The notes below the pieces were generated by a model. That model saw only the letters and a list, made by a program, of their open reading frames with translations. It had not been told where the DNA came from and ran no database searches. From contig CAYFPO010000017.1 in assembly GCA_964345035.1 (NCBI GenBank), forward strand, positions 1 through 44,818: a DNA stretch of 44,818 nt, written 5' to 3'. Of the stretch, positions 17,756 to 26,800 are shown in pieces. The stretch is from CAYFPO01 sp964345035. Its GTDB lineage: Bacteria > Fidelibacterota > Marinisomatia > SCGC-AAA003-L08 > GCA-002704045. The translations under genes were made by a program, and so were the position numbers. How positions within the stretch are numbered: the first letter of the stretch is position 1; every line of letters begins with the position of its first letter.

Positions 17756-19276
17756 ATGTTCAATGTAAATAATAAAAAATCCCTGATTACATTTATATCC
17801 TTCGCAGTTGTCGGATTGATTATTGTCAACTGGCTTTCAAGAGGCTGGTTCTTCAGATTTGATTTAACTGATAATAAAATGTATTCACTTTCAGATTCCA
17901 GCAAATCTGTTGTAAGCAAAATTGATGACCTGTTGACAATGAAAGTATATTTTTCTGAAAACCTTCCTGGTGAATATGGTAATAACCTCCGTTACCTTCA
18001 TGATATGATTGAGGAATATGCTTCTTATTCAAAAAATATCCGTTATGAATTTTATCAACCGGAAACAGATGAAGAATTGGAAACCGAAGCTCAGAAGTAT
18101 GGAATTTCCCCGGTACAACTCCAGGTGATTGAAAATGACAAATTGGAAATCAAAAAAGTCTATATGGGTATGGTTTTCATATATGAAGATGAAAGAGAAA
18201 TCATTCCTATAATTCCAAACAGCGGACTGGAATATAATATTACCTCCATCATTAAAAAGATGGTGGATAAGAATAAGAAAACGGTTGGTATGGTTACTCT
18301 TGCAAATCAGGACATAAAAACTGAAACCATCAGTGAAATGCTCAGGCAGACTTATAATGTAAGAGATATTGATCTTGAAGTAGAGGTTCCATTAGAAATA
18401 GATGTAATCCTGGTCAGCGGAGTTGAAGATTCAATTTCTGTCACAGAGATTGAAAACCTGGATACTTTTATACAAAGAGGGGGAAACGTATTCATAGGTC
18501 AAAACAGGATTAAAACGGATTTACAAACCCAAAGTGCTGAACCGATACAATCTAATATATTTGAATTGTTGAATAAATATGGTTTGGGTATCCGCGAGAA
18601 CCTTGTGTTGGATTTACAATGTGGACAGATTAGTGTTTTACAAAATCGTGGAATATTCCGTATGCAGACAGCGGTAGAGTATCCATTTTTTCCACTCATT
18701 AGAGGATTTGCCGCTGATCAAATTGTTGTGAAAGGATTGGAACAGGTCAGAACATTGTTCCCCAGCGAGGTATGGGCATATGAGGATACAACCGGAAGTT
18801 TACAATTGAATAAAGCTATGTTTACTCCTCTGTTGTTTACATCTGACAAATCAGGCACAATGGAGCAGTTCTTCAGTTTGAATCCTGTACAAAATCCTGC
18901 ATTTTCAACACTCAATGAAGAAGAAAAAGTTGTAGCTGGATTAACGCAGGTTGTTGTTTCTGATGAAGGATTGTCAAGTCAGATACTACTTGTTGGTGAT
19001 TCTAAGTTTCTTGATGATGGGGCAGGCGGCGGAATTGCCGAAAATACAATTTTTGTATTGAATGCGGTAGATTATCTGATGGGAGACAGTGAGCTGATCT
19101 CAATTAGATCACGGGAAATTACTACACGTCCACTGGAAGAGATTGCAGACAGAACCAGAAACACCTGGAAATGGGCTAACCGGGTACTGCCGGCAGGATT
19201 AATTTTTGTATTTGGACTTTTCAGATTGCGGAAGGATAAATCACGGGCAAAAAGACTGGAGGAAATATATGAATAA
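17756..19276 (+). CDS. GldG-like ABC-associated periplasmic protein
   Basis: A 506-residue protein with an N-terminal membrane helix, a large periplasmic part and a C-terminal helix (about 475-492) followed by a basic tail. The 'FDLTDNKMYSLSDSSKSV' opening and the 'YNITSIIKKM' and 'VILVSGVEDSIS' segments match the GldG/ABC_transp_aux family, whose middle resembles an IFT52-like sugar/nucleotide-binding fold. A GTG at 17744 could extend the frame by four codons, but the ATG at 17756 lies 2 nt after the permease stop and behind GGAG, so it is preferred. Its role is to complete the ABC module. Confidence 0.9.
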   Translation: MFNVNNKKSLITFISFAVVGLIIVNWLSRGWFFRFDLTDNKMYSLSDSSKSVVSKIDDLLTMKVYFSENLPGEYGNNLRYLHDMIEEYASYSKNIRYEFYQPETDEELETEAQKYGISPVQLQVIENDKLEIKKVYMGMVFIYEDEREIIPIIPNSGLEYNITSIIKKMVDKNKKTVGMVTLANQDIKTETISEMLRQTYNVRDIDLEVEVPLEIDVILVSGVEDSISVTEIENLDTFIQRGGNVFIGQNRIKTDLQTQSAEPIQSNIFELLNKYGLGIRENLVLDLQCGQISVLQNRGIFRMQTAVEYPFFPLIRGFAADQIVVKGLEQVRTLFPSEVWAYEDTTGSLQLNKAMFTPLLFTSDKSGTMEQFFSLNPVQNPAFSTLNEEEKVVAGLTQVVVSDEGLSSQILLVGDSKFLDDGAGGGIAENTIFVLNAVDYLMGDSELISIRSREITTRPLEEIADRTRNTWKWANRVLPAGLIFVFGLFRLRKDKSRAKRLEEIYE

Positions 19277-19865
19277 TAATTTAAGAAATCTGATAATTGT
19301 AACAGTCGTCTTGGTATTAATTGTTGTATTCAAGGTCAGCAGTGATAAAAAATACAGCACTTCCTCAAAAACATTATTTACCGGAGAAGTTGAAAAAATT
19401 AATAAGATTTTAATTCAAAAAGGTGAGGATGCCATTGAATTAAACAAAGAATTCGATTCGTGGAAAATTGCCGGGAACGATACACTTGTTGTCCGTGAAA
19501 ACAGAATAACAGATTTATTTGAAAAGGTACTAGTTGCAGGACGGGAGACACTCGTTTCAACCAATCCGGATAAATGGACCACATATTCAGTAGATGATTC
19601 AACGGGAACCCATCTAGCCCTGATCAATGATAAAGATGAAACTTTTGGATATTTTGTATTTGGTAGATCCAAAAAAGATTGGTCACACAATTATGTAAGA
19701 ACCGGTACTGATTCAGATGTGTATCTGACAAATACGAGTATAATTCATCATTTAAATGCCAGTGACACATTTTGGGGTGAAAAACCAAAACCGGTTGAGG
19801 AACCTGCTGATTCCACTGAAGTATTGCTTGATTCTTTAAATGTTTCTGAAAATTTCGGAGAATAA
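19269..19865 (+). CDS. DUF4340 protein, partner of the ABC module
   Basis: Starting at the ATG at 19269 (behind GGAGG) gives 198 residues with one N-terminal membrane helix (IIVTVVLVLIVVF) and a periplasmic domain that matches DUF4340: 'NKEFDSWKIAG', 'ITDLFEKVL', 'HNYVRTGTDSDVYLTN'. DUF4340 genes commonly follow GldG-like genes. The gene overlaps the GldG-like stop by 8 nt. It ends in an acidic, proline-rich tail. Function is unknown beyond association with the exporter. At 198 residues it is shorter than many DUF4340 proteins. Confidence 0.8.
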   Translation: MNNNLRNLIIVTVVLVLIVVFKVSSDKKYSTSSKTLFTGEVEKINKILIQKGEDAIELNKEFDSWKIAGNDTLVVRENRITDLFEKVLVAGRETLVSTNPDKWTTYSVDDSTGTHLALINDKDETFGYFVFGRSKKDWSHNYVRTGTDSDVYLTNTSIIHHLNASDTFWGEKPKPVEEPADSTEVLLDSLNVSENFGE

Positions 19866-19879
19866 ATAAAGGACCTTCT

Positions 19880-20578
19880 ATGATTATATTAATTCCACCA
19901 AGTGAAGGGAAAAACCGTATCAAAAAGCCTATGGAGGTGAAATTCAAAGATACGGATTTTATCTATATGGATGAGGTTGCACAGGTTACCCGCCTGTTAG
20001 ATTTGATTACAGATGAAGATCTCAGATCTATTTACGGTACCTCTGAGGAAAAGGCGAGAATTTTCCATCGCCAGAATCAGGATGTTATGAACAGCCGCTG
20101 TTGGTATGCCATTGAAAGATATACAGGAGTTGTATATGAAAACCTGGATTGGTCCACTATACCGAAAAGAGCAAGAAATTTCATGGAAAAACATGTTCGC
20201 ATAATCAGTGGATTATTTGGCCTGTTAACACCCCAGACATTGATTCCGGACTACAAATTGAAAATGAATGTATTATCACTTCAATATCATTGGAACCCAA
20301 TTCTCAGTGAAGACTTGGCAGAAGAAGATATGATCATTGATCTCCTGCCTCAGGTACACAGAAAAGCGTATGACCATGGAGATAACGTAGTTGAAGTAGA
20401 ATTTTTGGTAAGCTCAAAGGGAAAGACTATAACTGCCGGCCATTATGGAAAAGCAGTGAAAGGTAAATTTATTCGATATCTTGCAATGAACCAGATAAAA
20501 TCTGTGGATAGCTTTGGAGATTTCTCCTATGACGGATTTCATTGGGATGGTAAGGCATTTGTTAAAGTAGAAGATTAA
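19880..20578 (+). CDS. yaaA: YaaA-family (DUF328) peroxide stress protein
   Basis: This 232-residue member of the YaaA/UPF0246 family opens with the diagnostic MIILIPPSEGK and contains 'PKRARNFMEKHVRIISGLFG', 'LIPDYKLKMN', 'IIDLLP' and the C-terminal 'GKAVKGKFIRYLA'. In E. coli YaaA binds DNA and lowers free iron during peroxide stress. Whether this family member does the same is inferred. AAGGA stands 7 nt before the ATG. Its TAA overlaps the stop of the convergent alkD-like gene by 3 nt. Confidence 0.9.
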   Translation: MIILIPPSEGKNRIKKPMEVKFKDTDFIYMDEVAQVTRLLDLITDEDLRSIYGTSEEKARIFHRQNQDVMNSRCWYAIERYTGVVYENLDWSTIPKRARNFMEKHVRIISGLFGLLTPQTLIPDYKLKMNVLSLQYHWNPILSEDLAEEDMIIDLLPQVHRKAYDHGDNVVEVEFLVSSKGKTITAGHYGKAVKGKFIRYLAMNQIKSVDSFGDFSYDGFHWDGKAFVKVED

Positions 20579-21273
20579 ACGGTTTTTTTTCTATTTATAA
20601 CCTTCATTCCTTCCCGTATTGACAAATTCGATAACTTATTTTCATTTTCCCGAATAAAACTTTCTACTCTCTCAGGCTCAGTATAAGAGTATTGCCTTAA
20701 TGCCCATCCGATTGCCTTTCGGATAAAAAATTCTTTTTCATCACACACGGTTAATATCAACTCAGAAAGCAGATCAAAATTGGTATTTTCCCTATATTTT
20801 AATTGAGCAAGCAATGCAGTTCTCCGCACCCACATATTATCATCATTAATCCACATTCGTAAATATTTTTTCAGTTGTGTACTATTTATTAACGATATTC
20901 CAATAAGATTCTGGGATACTGAATCTACAATATCCCACCATTGGGAAATACAAACCAATTCCAGAAACACATCAATATTGACCTCCGAAATGTACTTATT
21001 GAATCTTAGGGCATAATTAACAGCGGCATACCATTCTTCCCGTTTTTCTGCATTATGGAATATGTGCAGGATTGCACCGATGTATTCTTCATTATTTTCA
21101 GGAGGGTGGTTTTTAAATATGGAACTACAAATTCTTTTCAGCTCTGGTGATTTAACACCCCAGTATGGCATTGTAGATTTCATATATATTTGTTGACCCA
21201 ATGCTGTCTCAGGGTTTCCTGCTGCTGACAGTTTTTCCCTGAGTTTGTTTAAAAAAATTCCACCGGTATTCAT
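20575..21273 (-). CDS. AlkD-like HEAT-repeat DNA glycosylase
   Basis: This 232-residue protein matches the AlkD family of alkylation-repair DNA glycosylases. It shows 'GQQIYMKSTMPYWGVKSPELKRI', a WWDIVDS segment, 'MWVRRTALLAQL' and 'EKEFFIRKAIGWALRQYSYTEP', all typical of the HEAT-like repeats that grip alkylated DNA. The family excises cationic N3- and N7-alkyl purines. It starts 5 nt after the tRNA-Thr gene, whose 3' acceptor arm supplies GAGGTG as a likely ribosome-binding site. It is convergent with yaaA. Confidence 0.9.
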   Translation of the reverse strand: MNTGGIFLNKLREKLSAAGNPETALGQQIYMKSTMPYWGVKSPELKRICSSIFKNHPPENNEEYIGAILHIFHNAEKREEWYAAVNYALRFNKYISEVNIDVFLELVCISQWWDIVDSVSQNLIGISLINSTQLKKYLRMWINDDNMWVRRTALLAQLKYRENTNFDLLSELILTVCDEKEFFIRKAIGWALRQYSYTEPERVESFIRENENKLSNLSIREGMKVINRKKTV

Positions 21274-21278
21274 AATTG

Positions 21279-21351
21279 AGCCACCTCGCGGATTTGAACC
21301 GCGGACCTACGCATTACGAATGCGTTGCTCTGCCAACTGAGCTAAGGTGGC
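21279..21351 (-). tRNA. tRNA-Thr (anticodon CGU)
   Basis: The reverse strand folds into a full cloverleaf of 73 nt. The acceptor stem is GCCACCT / AGGTGGC, the D arm GCTC-AGTTGGCA-GAGC, the anticodon arm ACGCA-TTCGTAA-TGCGT with anticodon CGT (codon ACG, threonine), a five-base variable loop, and the T arm CGCGG-TTCAAAT-CCGCG. The discriminator base reads T. Bacterial tRNA-Thr usually has A there, so this is slightly unusual. CCA is not encoded. The alkD-like gene starts 5 nt downstream on the same strand. Confidence 0.97.
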
Positions 21352-21660
21352 AAAAATTAATAGGGTAATTTGAATAATAATTAAGAGATGATAATTTACA
21401 AGCACTATTATTTAATCTTTTAGAAGATAAACTATTACCACAAGAAATGGAATGGTTTTACTGTAGATTGTATGATTTATCCTGAATTCAGGAATCTCCA
21501 AAAAGTAGCCCTCGAGGTAACGCCAAATATTAGTGTTTTCACCAAATGATGATTTTCAGATTAAAATATATTCAAAATTAATTGTGTAAATTTAACTACT
21601 GTTTCAATCTTGAGTTTAGTTTATATTATTAAATTTGACTTGATTTTTTAGGTAAATATT
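21352..21660. other. Intergenic region upstream of tRNA-Thr and msrB
   Basis: These 309 bases have no credible gene on either strand. They separate the divergent tRNA-Thr/alkD unit from msrB and should contain both promoters. The most distinct element is a perfect 14-bp palindrome TCCTGAATTCAGGA at 21480-21493, which could be an operator or a short hairpin. A TAAATTTG box lies at 21630-21637 close to msrB. I see no start-proximal Shine-Dalgarno stronger than the AGGT just before the msrB ATG. Confidence 0.5.
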
Positions 21661-22035
21661 ATGCCGAACTATAAAGAAAAACTAACTAAAGAACAATTTC
21701 ATATTACGAGAGAGGGTGGAACTGAAGTACCTTTTTCCGGGGAATACTGTACCTTCTTTGAGACTGGTATATACCTTTGTATTTGCTGTGATATTCCTTT
21801 GTTCAACTCAGAAGCAAAATTTAATTCTGGAAGTGGTTGGCCGGATTTTCACCGAGCAATTGCTGAGGGAGTCATTAAATATGTTGATGATTTCACTGAT
21901 GACAGGAAACGGACAGAAGTAAAATGTAATAATTGTGATGCACATTTGGGTCATGTGTTTGATGATGGACCACCGCCGGATTTTAAGAGATACTGAATTA
22001 ATTCCGCATCTCTGAAGTTTCAGAAAGAAGAATAA
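21661..22035 (+). CDS. msrB: Selenocysteine-containing peptide methionine-(R)-sulfoxide reductase MsrB
   Basis: MsrB reduces methionine-R-sulfoxide in proteins. Read as ordinary code the frame stops at TGA 21994-21996 after 111 residues, just before the catalytic cysteine. Reading that TGA as selenocysteine gives 124 residues ending RY-U-INSASLKFQKEE, with TAA at 22033. This is the conserved RYCINSASL active-site block with U112 in place of Cys. The zinc cysteines are present as CxxC pairs (C40/C43, C89/C92), together with 'GSGWPDF' and 'DAHLGHVFDDGP'. I see no obvious resolving cysteine in the usual position. The alternative, a nonsense mutation, is less likely because the 13 codons after TGA stay family-like. 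Confidence 0.85.
22011..22024 (+). promoter_or_regulatory. Candidate bacterial SECIS hairpin of msrB
   Basis: A small stem (TCTGA / TCAGA, 5 bp) with an AGTT loop starts 14 nt after the TGA and puts the loop 19 nt downstream of it. The loop holds GT, the bases SelB contacts in the E. coli fdhF element, and the fdhF loop lies at a similar distance. The stem is short and the flanking C-A mismatch weakens it, so this is a plausible but unproven SECIS. Confidence 0.5.
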
Positions 22036-22112
22036 TTTTGAACCTATAGAAAAAAACAATTAGATTTTACCGCGATGAGATGGGCAGATTATATAAAAAT
22101 CAATCCAGGGGA

Positions 22113-22139
22113 AACTCCGAAAATTCGGAGTTTTTTTTT
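22113..22139 (+). terminator. Intrinsic terminator between msrB and carA
   Basis: A 9-bp stem AACTCCGAA / TTCGGAGTT with a 2-nt loop is followed by a run of nine T on the plus strand. It lies 77 nt after the read-through stop of msrB and 35 nt before the carA ATG, so it separates msrB from the carA transcript, or acts as an attenuator in the carA leader. Confidence 0.85.
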
Positions 22140-22174
22140 ACGTTCAATTTTTCAAGAATCCATTTCAGCCTTGA

Positions 22175-23317
22175 ATGAATAATCCTGCCAAACTTGTATT
22201 AGAAAACGGAACTGTTTTTACAGGCAATTCATTTGGTGCTGCAGGAGAAACCATTGGTGAAGTATGTTTCAATACAGGCATGGCCGGGTATCAGGAGATC
22301 CTTACAGATCCATCCTATTGCGGACAATTGATAACAATGACATACCCTCATATCGGTAACTATGGTGTAAATCCGGAAGACGTAGAATCTGCAAAGGTTC
22401 AAGCGGCAGGTTTTATTGTGCGGGAAGAGAATGTAGTGCCTTCCAATTTCCGCTCTACTCAATCATTGGGAGATTATTTACGTGATCAGCAAATTGTAGG
22501 AATTCAGGGAATCGATACGAGAATGCTAACCCGTATAATCAGAAATGAAGGAGCGATGAATGGTATCATCAGCACTGTAGATAAAGATAAGAATTCTCTT
22601 CTTAAAAAAGTGAAAAATTCTCCTTCAATGAATGGACTTGATTTAGCCAAAAAAGTATCGTGTAAAACAAAATATAATTGGAATAGTAAATTCAATTCAC
22701 AAATTAAGAAAAATGGGAAATCATCTGACTTTACAATAGCAGTAATCGATTTTGGCATCAAGTTTAATATTCTACGAATACTTGAATCTTCTGACTGCAA
22801 TATAACAGTATTCCCGGCATCTGTAACAGCCACTGAAATTTTGCAATTTAATCCTGATGGAGTATTTCTTTCCAATGGTCCCGGTGATCCTGCAGCAGTG
22901 ACTTATGGAATCAATACAGTTAAGGATTTGTTAGGGGAAAAACCGATTTTTGGAATTTGTCTGGGGCATCAGATATTAGCTCTGGCTTTAGGATCCAAGA
23001 CCTATAAATTAAAATTTGGTCATAGAGGCTGCAATCATCCAGTAAAAAATCTGATAACTCAAAATGTAGAAATAACCAGCCAAAATCATGGATTTGCGGT
23101 AGATCCTGACTCATTGCCAGAAGAGGCAGAAATAACTCACACTAGTTTGAATGATAAAACGGTGGAAGGGATTCGTTGCAGAGAACTATCAGCATTCTCT
23201 GTGCAATATCATCCGGAAGCAAGCCCGGGACCTCATGATAGCCGCTATTTATTCGAAGAATTTATAGAAATGATGAGGGAACCACAGGGGCACAAAGGCA
23301 CTGTGAAATTAAATTAA
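22175..23317 (+). CDS. carA: Carbamoyl-phosphate synthase small (glutaminase) subunit
   Basis: CarA splits glutamine to supply ammonia to CarB for carbamoyl phosphate, the entry to pyrimidine and arginine synthesis. The 380-residue protein has the N-terminal CPSase_sm domain (ENGTVFTGNSFG, 'CFNTGMAGYQEILTDPSY') and a class I amidotransferase domain with GICLGHQ (nucleophile C262), VQYHPEASPGP (H346, E348) and the 'FLSNGPGDP' oxyanion block. The last 13 codons after FIEMM (REPQGHKGTVKLN) are not family-like and are encoded by a repeat that recurs at 23730. carB lies 485 bp downstream, separated by an inserted gene. Confidence 0.95.
   Translation: MNNPAKLVLENGTVFTGNSFGAAGETIGEVCFNTGMAGYQEILTDPSYCGQLITMTYPHIGNYGVNPEDVESAKVQAAGFIVREENVVPSNFRSTQSLGDYLRDQQIVGIQGIDTRMLTRIIRNEGAMNGIISTVDKDKNSLLKKVKNSPSMNGLDLAKKVSCKTKYNWNSKFNSQIKKNGKSSDFTIAVIDFGIKFNILRILESSDCNITVFPASVTATEILQFNPDGVFLSNGPGDPAAVTYGINTVKDLLGEKPIFGICLGHQILALALGSKTYKLKFGHRGCNHPVKNLITQNVEITSQNHGFAVDPDSLPEEAEITHTSLNDKTVEGIRCRELSAFSVQYHPEASPGPHDSRYLFEEFIEMMREPQGHKGTVKLN
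23281..23309 (+). repeat. Upstream copy of a GxxExxY-associated repeat, inside the carA 3' end
   Basis: ACCACAGGGGCACAAAGG followed by CACTGTGAAAT resembles the copy at 23730-23758 (ACCACGGAGGTGCAGAGG followed by CACTGAGGAAA), with about 22 of 29 positions identical by eye. The two direct repeats bracket the GxxExxY gene. This copy encodes the last residues of CarA and supplies its stop codon shortly downstream, which suggests the element inserted at the end of carA. Confidence 0.65.
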
Positions 23318-23342
23318 GCACAGGGAAAATGGAGGCACCTAA

Positions 23343-23717
23343 TTGCTTATAGAAGAAAAGTTGACTGGTATGATAATTGATGCAGCAATTGACGTACATA
23401 AAACATTATGTCCCTGTCTCTTAGAATCAGCTTATGAGAAATGTATGGGTATTAAACTTGGTTTACGAGGGATACGATTTAAATCTCAAGTTGAAATTCC
23501 ATTAGAATATAAAGGAACAAAAGTAACTCCAGCATATCGAGCAGATATAATTGTGGATGAAAAAGTTATTATGGAATTAAAGACTATTGAATCGATTCTT
23601 CCTGTTCATGAAGCACAACTTCTCTCCTATATAAAACTAACAAAATTGAGAATTGGTTTAATTTTAAACTTTAATACACCATTATTAAAAGATGGAATAA
23701 AAAGGATGGTATTATGA
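23343..23717 (+). CDS. GxxExxY-family protein, insertion between carA and carB
   Basis: This 124-residue protein matches the GxxExxY family (PF13366): 'IIDAAIDVHKTL', 'LLESAYEKCM', 'YRADIIVDEKVIMELKTIE', 'HEAQLLSYIKL' and 'LLKDGIKRMVL'. In the name-giving motif the glycine is replaced by cysteine (CLLESAY). The middle has the D-(x)-E-x-K arrangement of restriction-like nuclease folds, but no activity is established for the family that I can cite. It starts at TTG 23343, 8 nt after a clear GGAGG. It is bracketed by repeats and splits the normal carA-carB pair, so it looks like a mobile passenger. Confidence 0.88.
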   Translation: MLIEEKLTGMIIDAAIDVHKTLCPCLLESAYEKCMGIKLGLRGIRFKSQVEIPLEYKGTKVTPAYRADIIVDEKVIMELKTIESILPVHEAQLLSYIKLTKLRIGLILNFNTPLLKDGIKRMVL

Positions 23718-23729
23718 ATATTCATCAGA

Positions 23730-23794
23730 ACCACGGAGGTGCAGAGGCACTGAGGAAAAAAAGAACTCTATTAACATCTCCGTGTCTCCGTGGT
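23730..23794 (+). repeat. Downstream repeat with an inverted 9-bp end (ACCACGGAG / CTCCGTGGT)
   Basis: The direct-repeat copy (23730-23758) is followed by CATCTCCGTGTCTCCGTGGT, whose end is the inverted complement of its start: ACCACGGAG at 23730-23738 and CTCCGTGGT at 23786-23794. 'ACCACGGAG-ACACGGAG'-type repeats around GxxExxY genes are a familiar sight in many genomes, as I recall. It could fold into a long hairpin 8 bp before the carB ATG. Confidence 0.75.
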
Positions 23795-23802
23795 AAATAA
23801 TC

Positions 23803-26800
23803 ATGCCTAAACGAACCGACATAAATTCTATACTTATCATAGGTGCCGGCCCCATTGTGATAGGTCAAGCTTGCGAATTTGACTATTCCGGTACTCAGGC
23901 ATGCAGAGCATTGAAAGAAGAAGGTTATCGTATTATTCTGGTAAATTCAAATCCGGCAACCATTATGACCGATCGAAATCTTGCTGATGCTACCTATTTA
24001 GAACCAATTACTCCGGAAGCAGTTGCTTCAATTATTGAGAAGGAAAAACCCGATGCATTGTTGCCGACTGTTGGCGGACAAACAGCATTGGACACTGCGA
24101 TGGCACTTCACAATAATGGCATATTAGAGAAATTCCAAGTGGATCTAATTGGGGCAAATGTGGATGCTATCGAAAAGGCGGAAGATAGGGAGAAATTCAA
24201 AAAGGCTATGGATGATTCAGGAATTGAGACTGCCAGTGGTGGATTTGCAAAAACAATGATCGAAGCAGAAAGTATAATTGAGGATATTCAATTTCCGGTT
24301 ATCATTCGTCCATCCTTTACATTAGGTGGAACCGGCGGGTCAGTTGCATATAATATTGAAGAATTCCAGGAGTTAATTGACAAGGGGTTGTCAGCAAGTC
24401 CAATTACCGAAGTACTCATTGAAGAATCACTATTGGGCTGGAAGGAATTTGAAATGGAGGTGGTACGGGATGGAAATGACAATGTCATCATAATCTGTTC
24501 CATTGAGAACCTGGATCCAATGGGAGTACATACTGGTGATTCCATTACAGTGGCTCCTGCCCAGACATTAACCGACAAAGAATTTCAGAAAATGCGGAAC
24601 TGGTCAATAAAATGTTTACGAGAAATTGGTGTAGATACTGGAGGTTCCAATGTTCAATTTGCGGTCAATCCTGAAAATGGCAGAATGATAATCATCGAAA
24701 TGAATCCCAGAGTAAGCAGATCCTCAGCACTTGCTTCCAAGGCAACCGGATTTCCAATTGCAAAAATTGCTGCAAAATTGGCAGTTGGCTATACCTTGGA
24801 TGAACTACCCAATGATATAACAGGGCAGACAATGGCAGCATTTGAACCAAGTATTGACTATGTTGTAACAAAAATTCCAAGATTTGATTTCGAAAAATTC
24901 CCTTCATCAGATGGTTTGTTGGGTGTACAAATGCAGTCCGTGGGTGAAGTGATGGCAATTGGAAGAACCTTTCGGGAAAGTATCCAGAAAGCAATGCGGT
25001 CATTAGAAGTGGGTCTGGATGGATTTACACCAAAACAAACTGAGTACCGAGATCTTGATTTAACAAAAATCCGATTTGCTACTGCATTCCGTCTTCTGAA
25101 AGTCAGACAGGCTTTTGAAGAAGATTATTCCATTAAAGAGATTTTTGAACAAACGAAAATTGATCCATGGTTTTTATATCAGATCCAAAAAATTATTACT
25201 GTGGAGACACAATGCATGGCATCTCCTTCAGAAGATATACATCACTCTGAGTCTTTAAAACAATTAAAACAAAATGGTTTTTCTGACCGCCAAATTGCTC
25301 GCATTTGGGAAACGACAGAACAGGAAATCAGACAAATACGCAAAGATAAAAATATCCTCCCAACGTATAAAGTAGTGGATACCTGTGCTGCAGAGTTTTC
25401 TGCTCAAACACCCTATTGTTATTCCACCTATGAAACTGAGAATGAGATTGAACCTTTAACCGGAAATAAAGTCATGATATTAGGCGGTGGTCCCAACCGT
25501 ATTGGCCAGGGGATTGAATTTGACTATTGTTGCGTACAGGCAGTTTTTGGATTGAAAGAGGCAGGCTATAAAACCATAATGGTGAACTGTAATCCCGAAA
25601 CTGTATCAACCGACTTTGATATTGCTGATCGGCTGTATTTCGAACCACTCACATTTGAAGATGTAATGAATATTGTTGATTTAGAGCAACCAGAAGGCGT
25701 GTTGGTACAATTTGGCGGACAAACTCCATTAAACATTGCAAAACAGCTGAAAAATGCTGGAGTAAATATTATTGGTACCAATCCGGATTCCATAGATCTT
25801 GCAGAAGACAGGAAGAAGTTCGGCAGGATTTTGGAGGAGTTAAAGATACCTGTTCCAAAATGGGGAACCGCATTTTCTGTTGAGGAAGCACTCATTGTAG
25901 CACAAAATGTCGGTTATCCGGTGTTGGTGCGACCATCTTATGTACTTGGTGGAAGAGGAATGGAAATAGTTTATGATGATGACGGGCTCAAAACGTATGT
26001 TAGTAAGGCTGCGTTGGTTTCCGGTGACCATCCAATTTTAATTGATGCATTTTTGGAGGATGCCTTTGAGTTTGATGTGGATGCCCTCTGTGATGGGAAA
26101 GATGTGTTCATCGCAGGTATTATGCAGCATATTGAAGAAGCAGGCATTCATTCCGGAGATTCAGCATGTGTACTGCCGGCTTATGAATTGCCTGGAAATG
26201 CAAGAAAAACAATTTTGGACTATACTAAAAAACTTGCGATTTCATTAAATACAATAGGTCTTATCAACATTCAATTTGCATTGAAAGATAAAGTTGTATA
26301 TGTAATCGAAGTAAATCCCCGAGCCAGCCGTACCGTGCCGTTTATCAGCAAGGTCATTGATGTACCATTAGCAAAAATTGCAGCCAAACTTGCTGTGGGA
26401 GAAAAAATAGCAGATTTGAAATTAAGTGCTAAAACAAAAAACGGTTTAATAGCTGTAAAAAAACCGGTTTTTCCATTTAACAAATTTCCAAAGCAATCAG
26501 TATTTCTGTCTCCTGAAATGAAATCTACAGGAGAAGTAATAGGCTTTGATACCCATTTGGGCAGTGCTTATGCGAAGGCAGAATCCGGCGCAGGACAGAC
26601 ACTTCCAACGGAGGGGACTGTGTTTATTTCAGTAAATGACTCAGATAAAATCCAAGCTATTCCACTTGCCCGTGATTTTCAGGAATTGGGATTCAGCATC
26701 ATCGCAACCTTGGGGACAGCAGATTTATTGAGTGAAAACGGGGTTTATACTGATACCATATTCAAAGTTGGTGAGGGCAGGCCCAATGTTGTAGATGCCA

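Noticed and set aside
21661..21996. MsrB as an ordinary 111-residue truncated protein or pseudogene.
   Set aside because: Sequence after the TGA continues the family C-terminus and has no frameshift, so selenocysteine insertion explains it better.
24288..25895. Long minus-strand open frames inside carB (for example 24288-24578 and 25566-25895).
   Set aside because: They lie opposite a strongly conserved gene and show no family-like sequence, so they are shadow frames.
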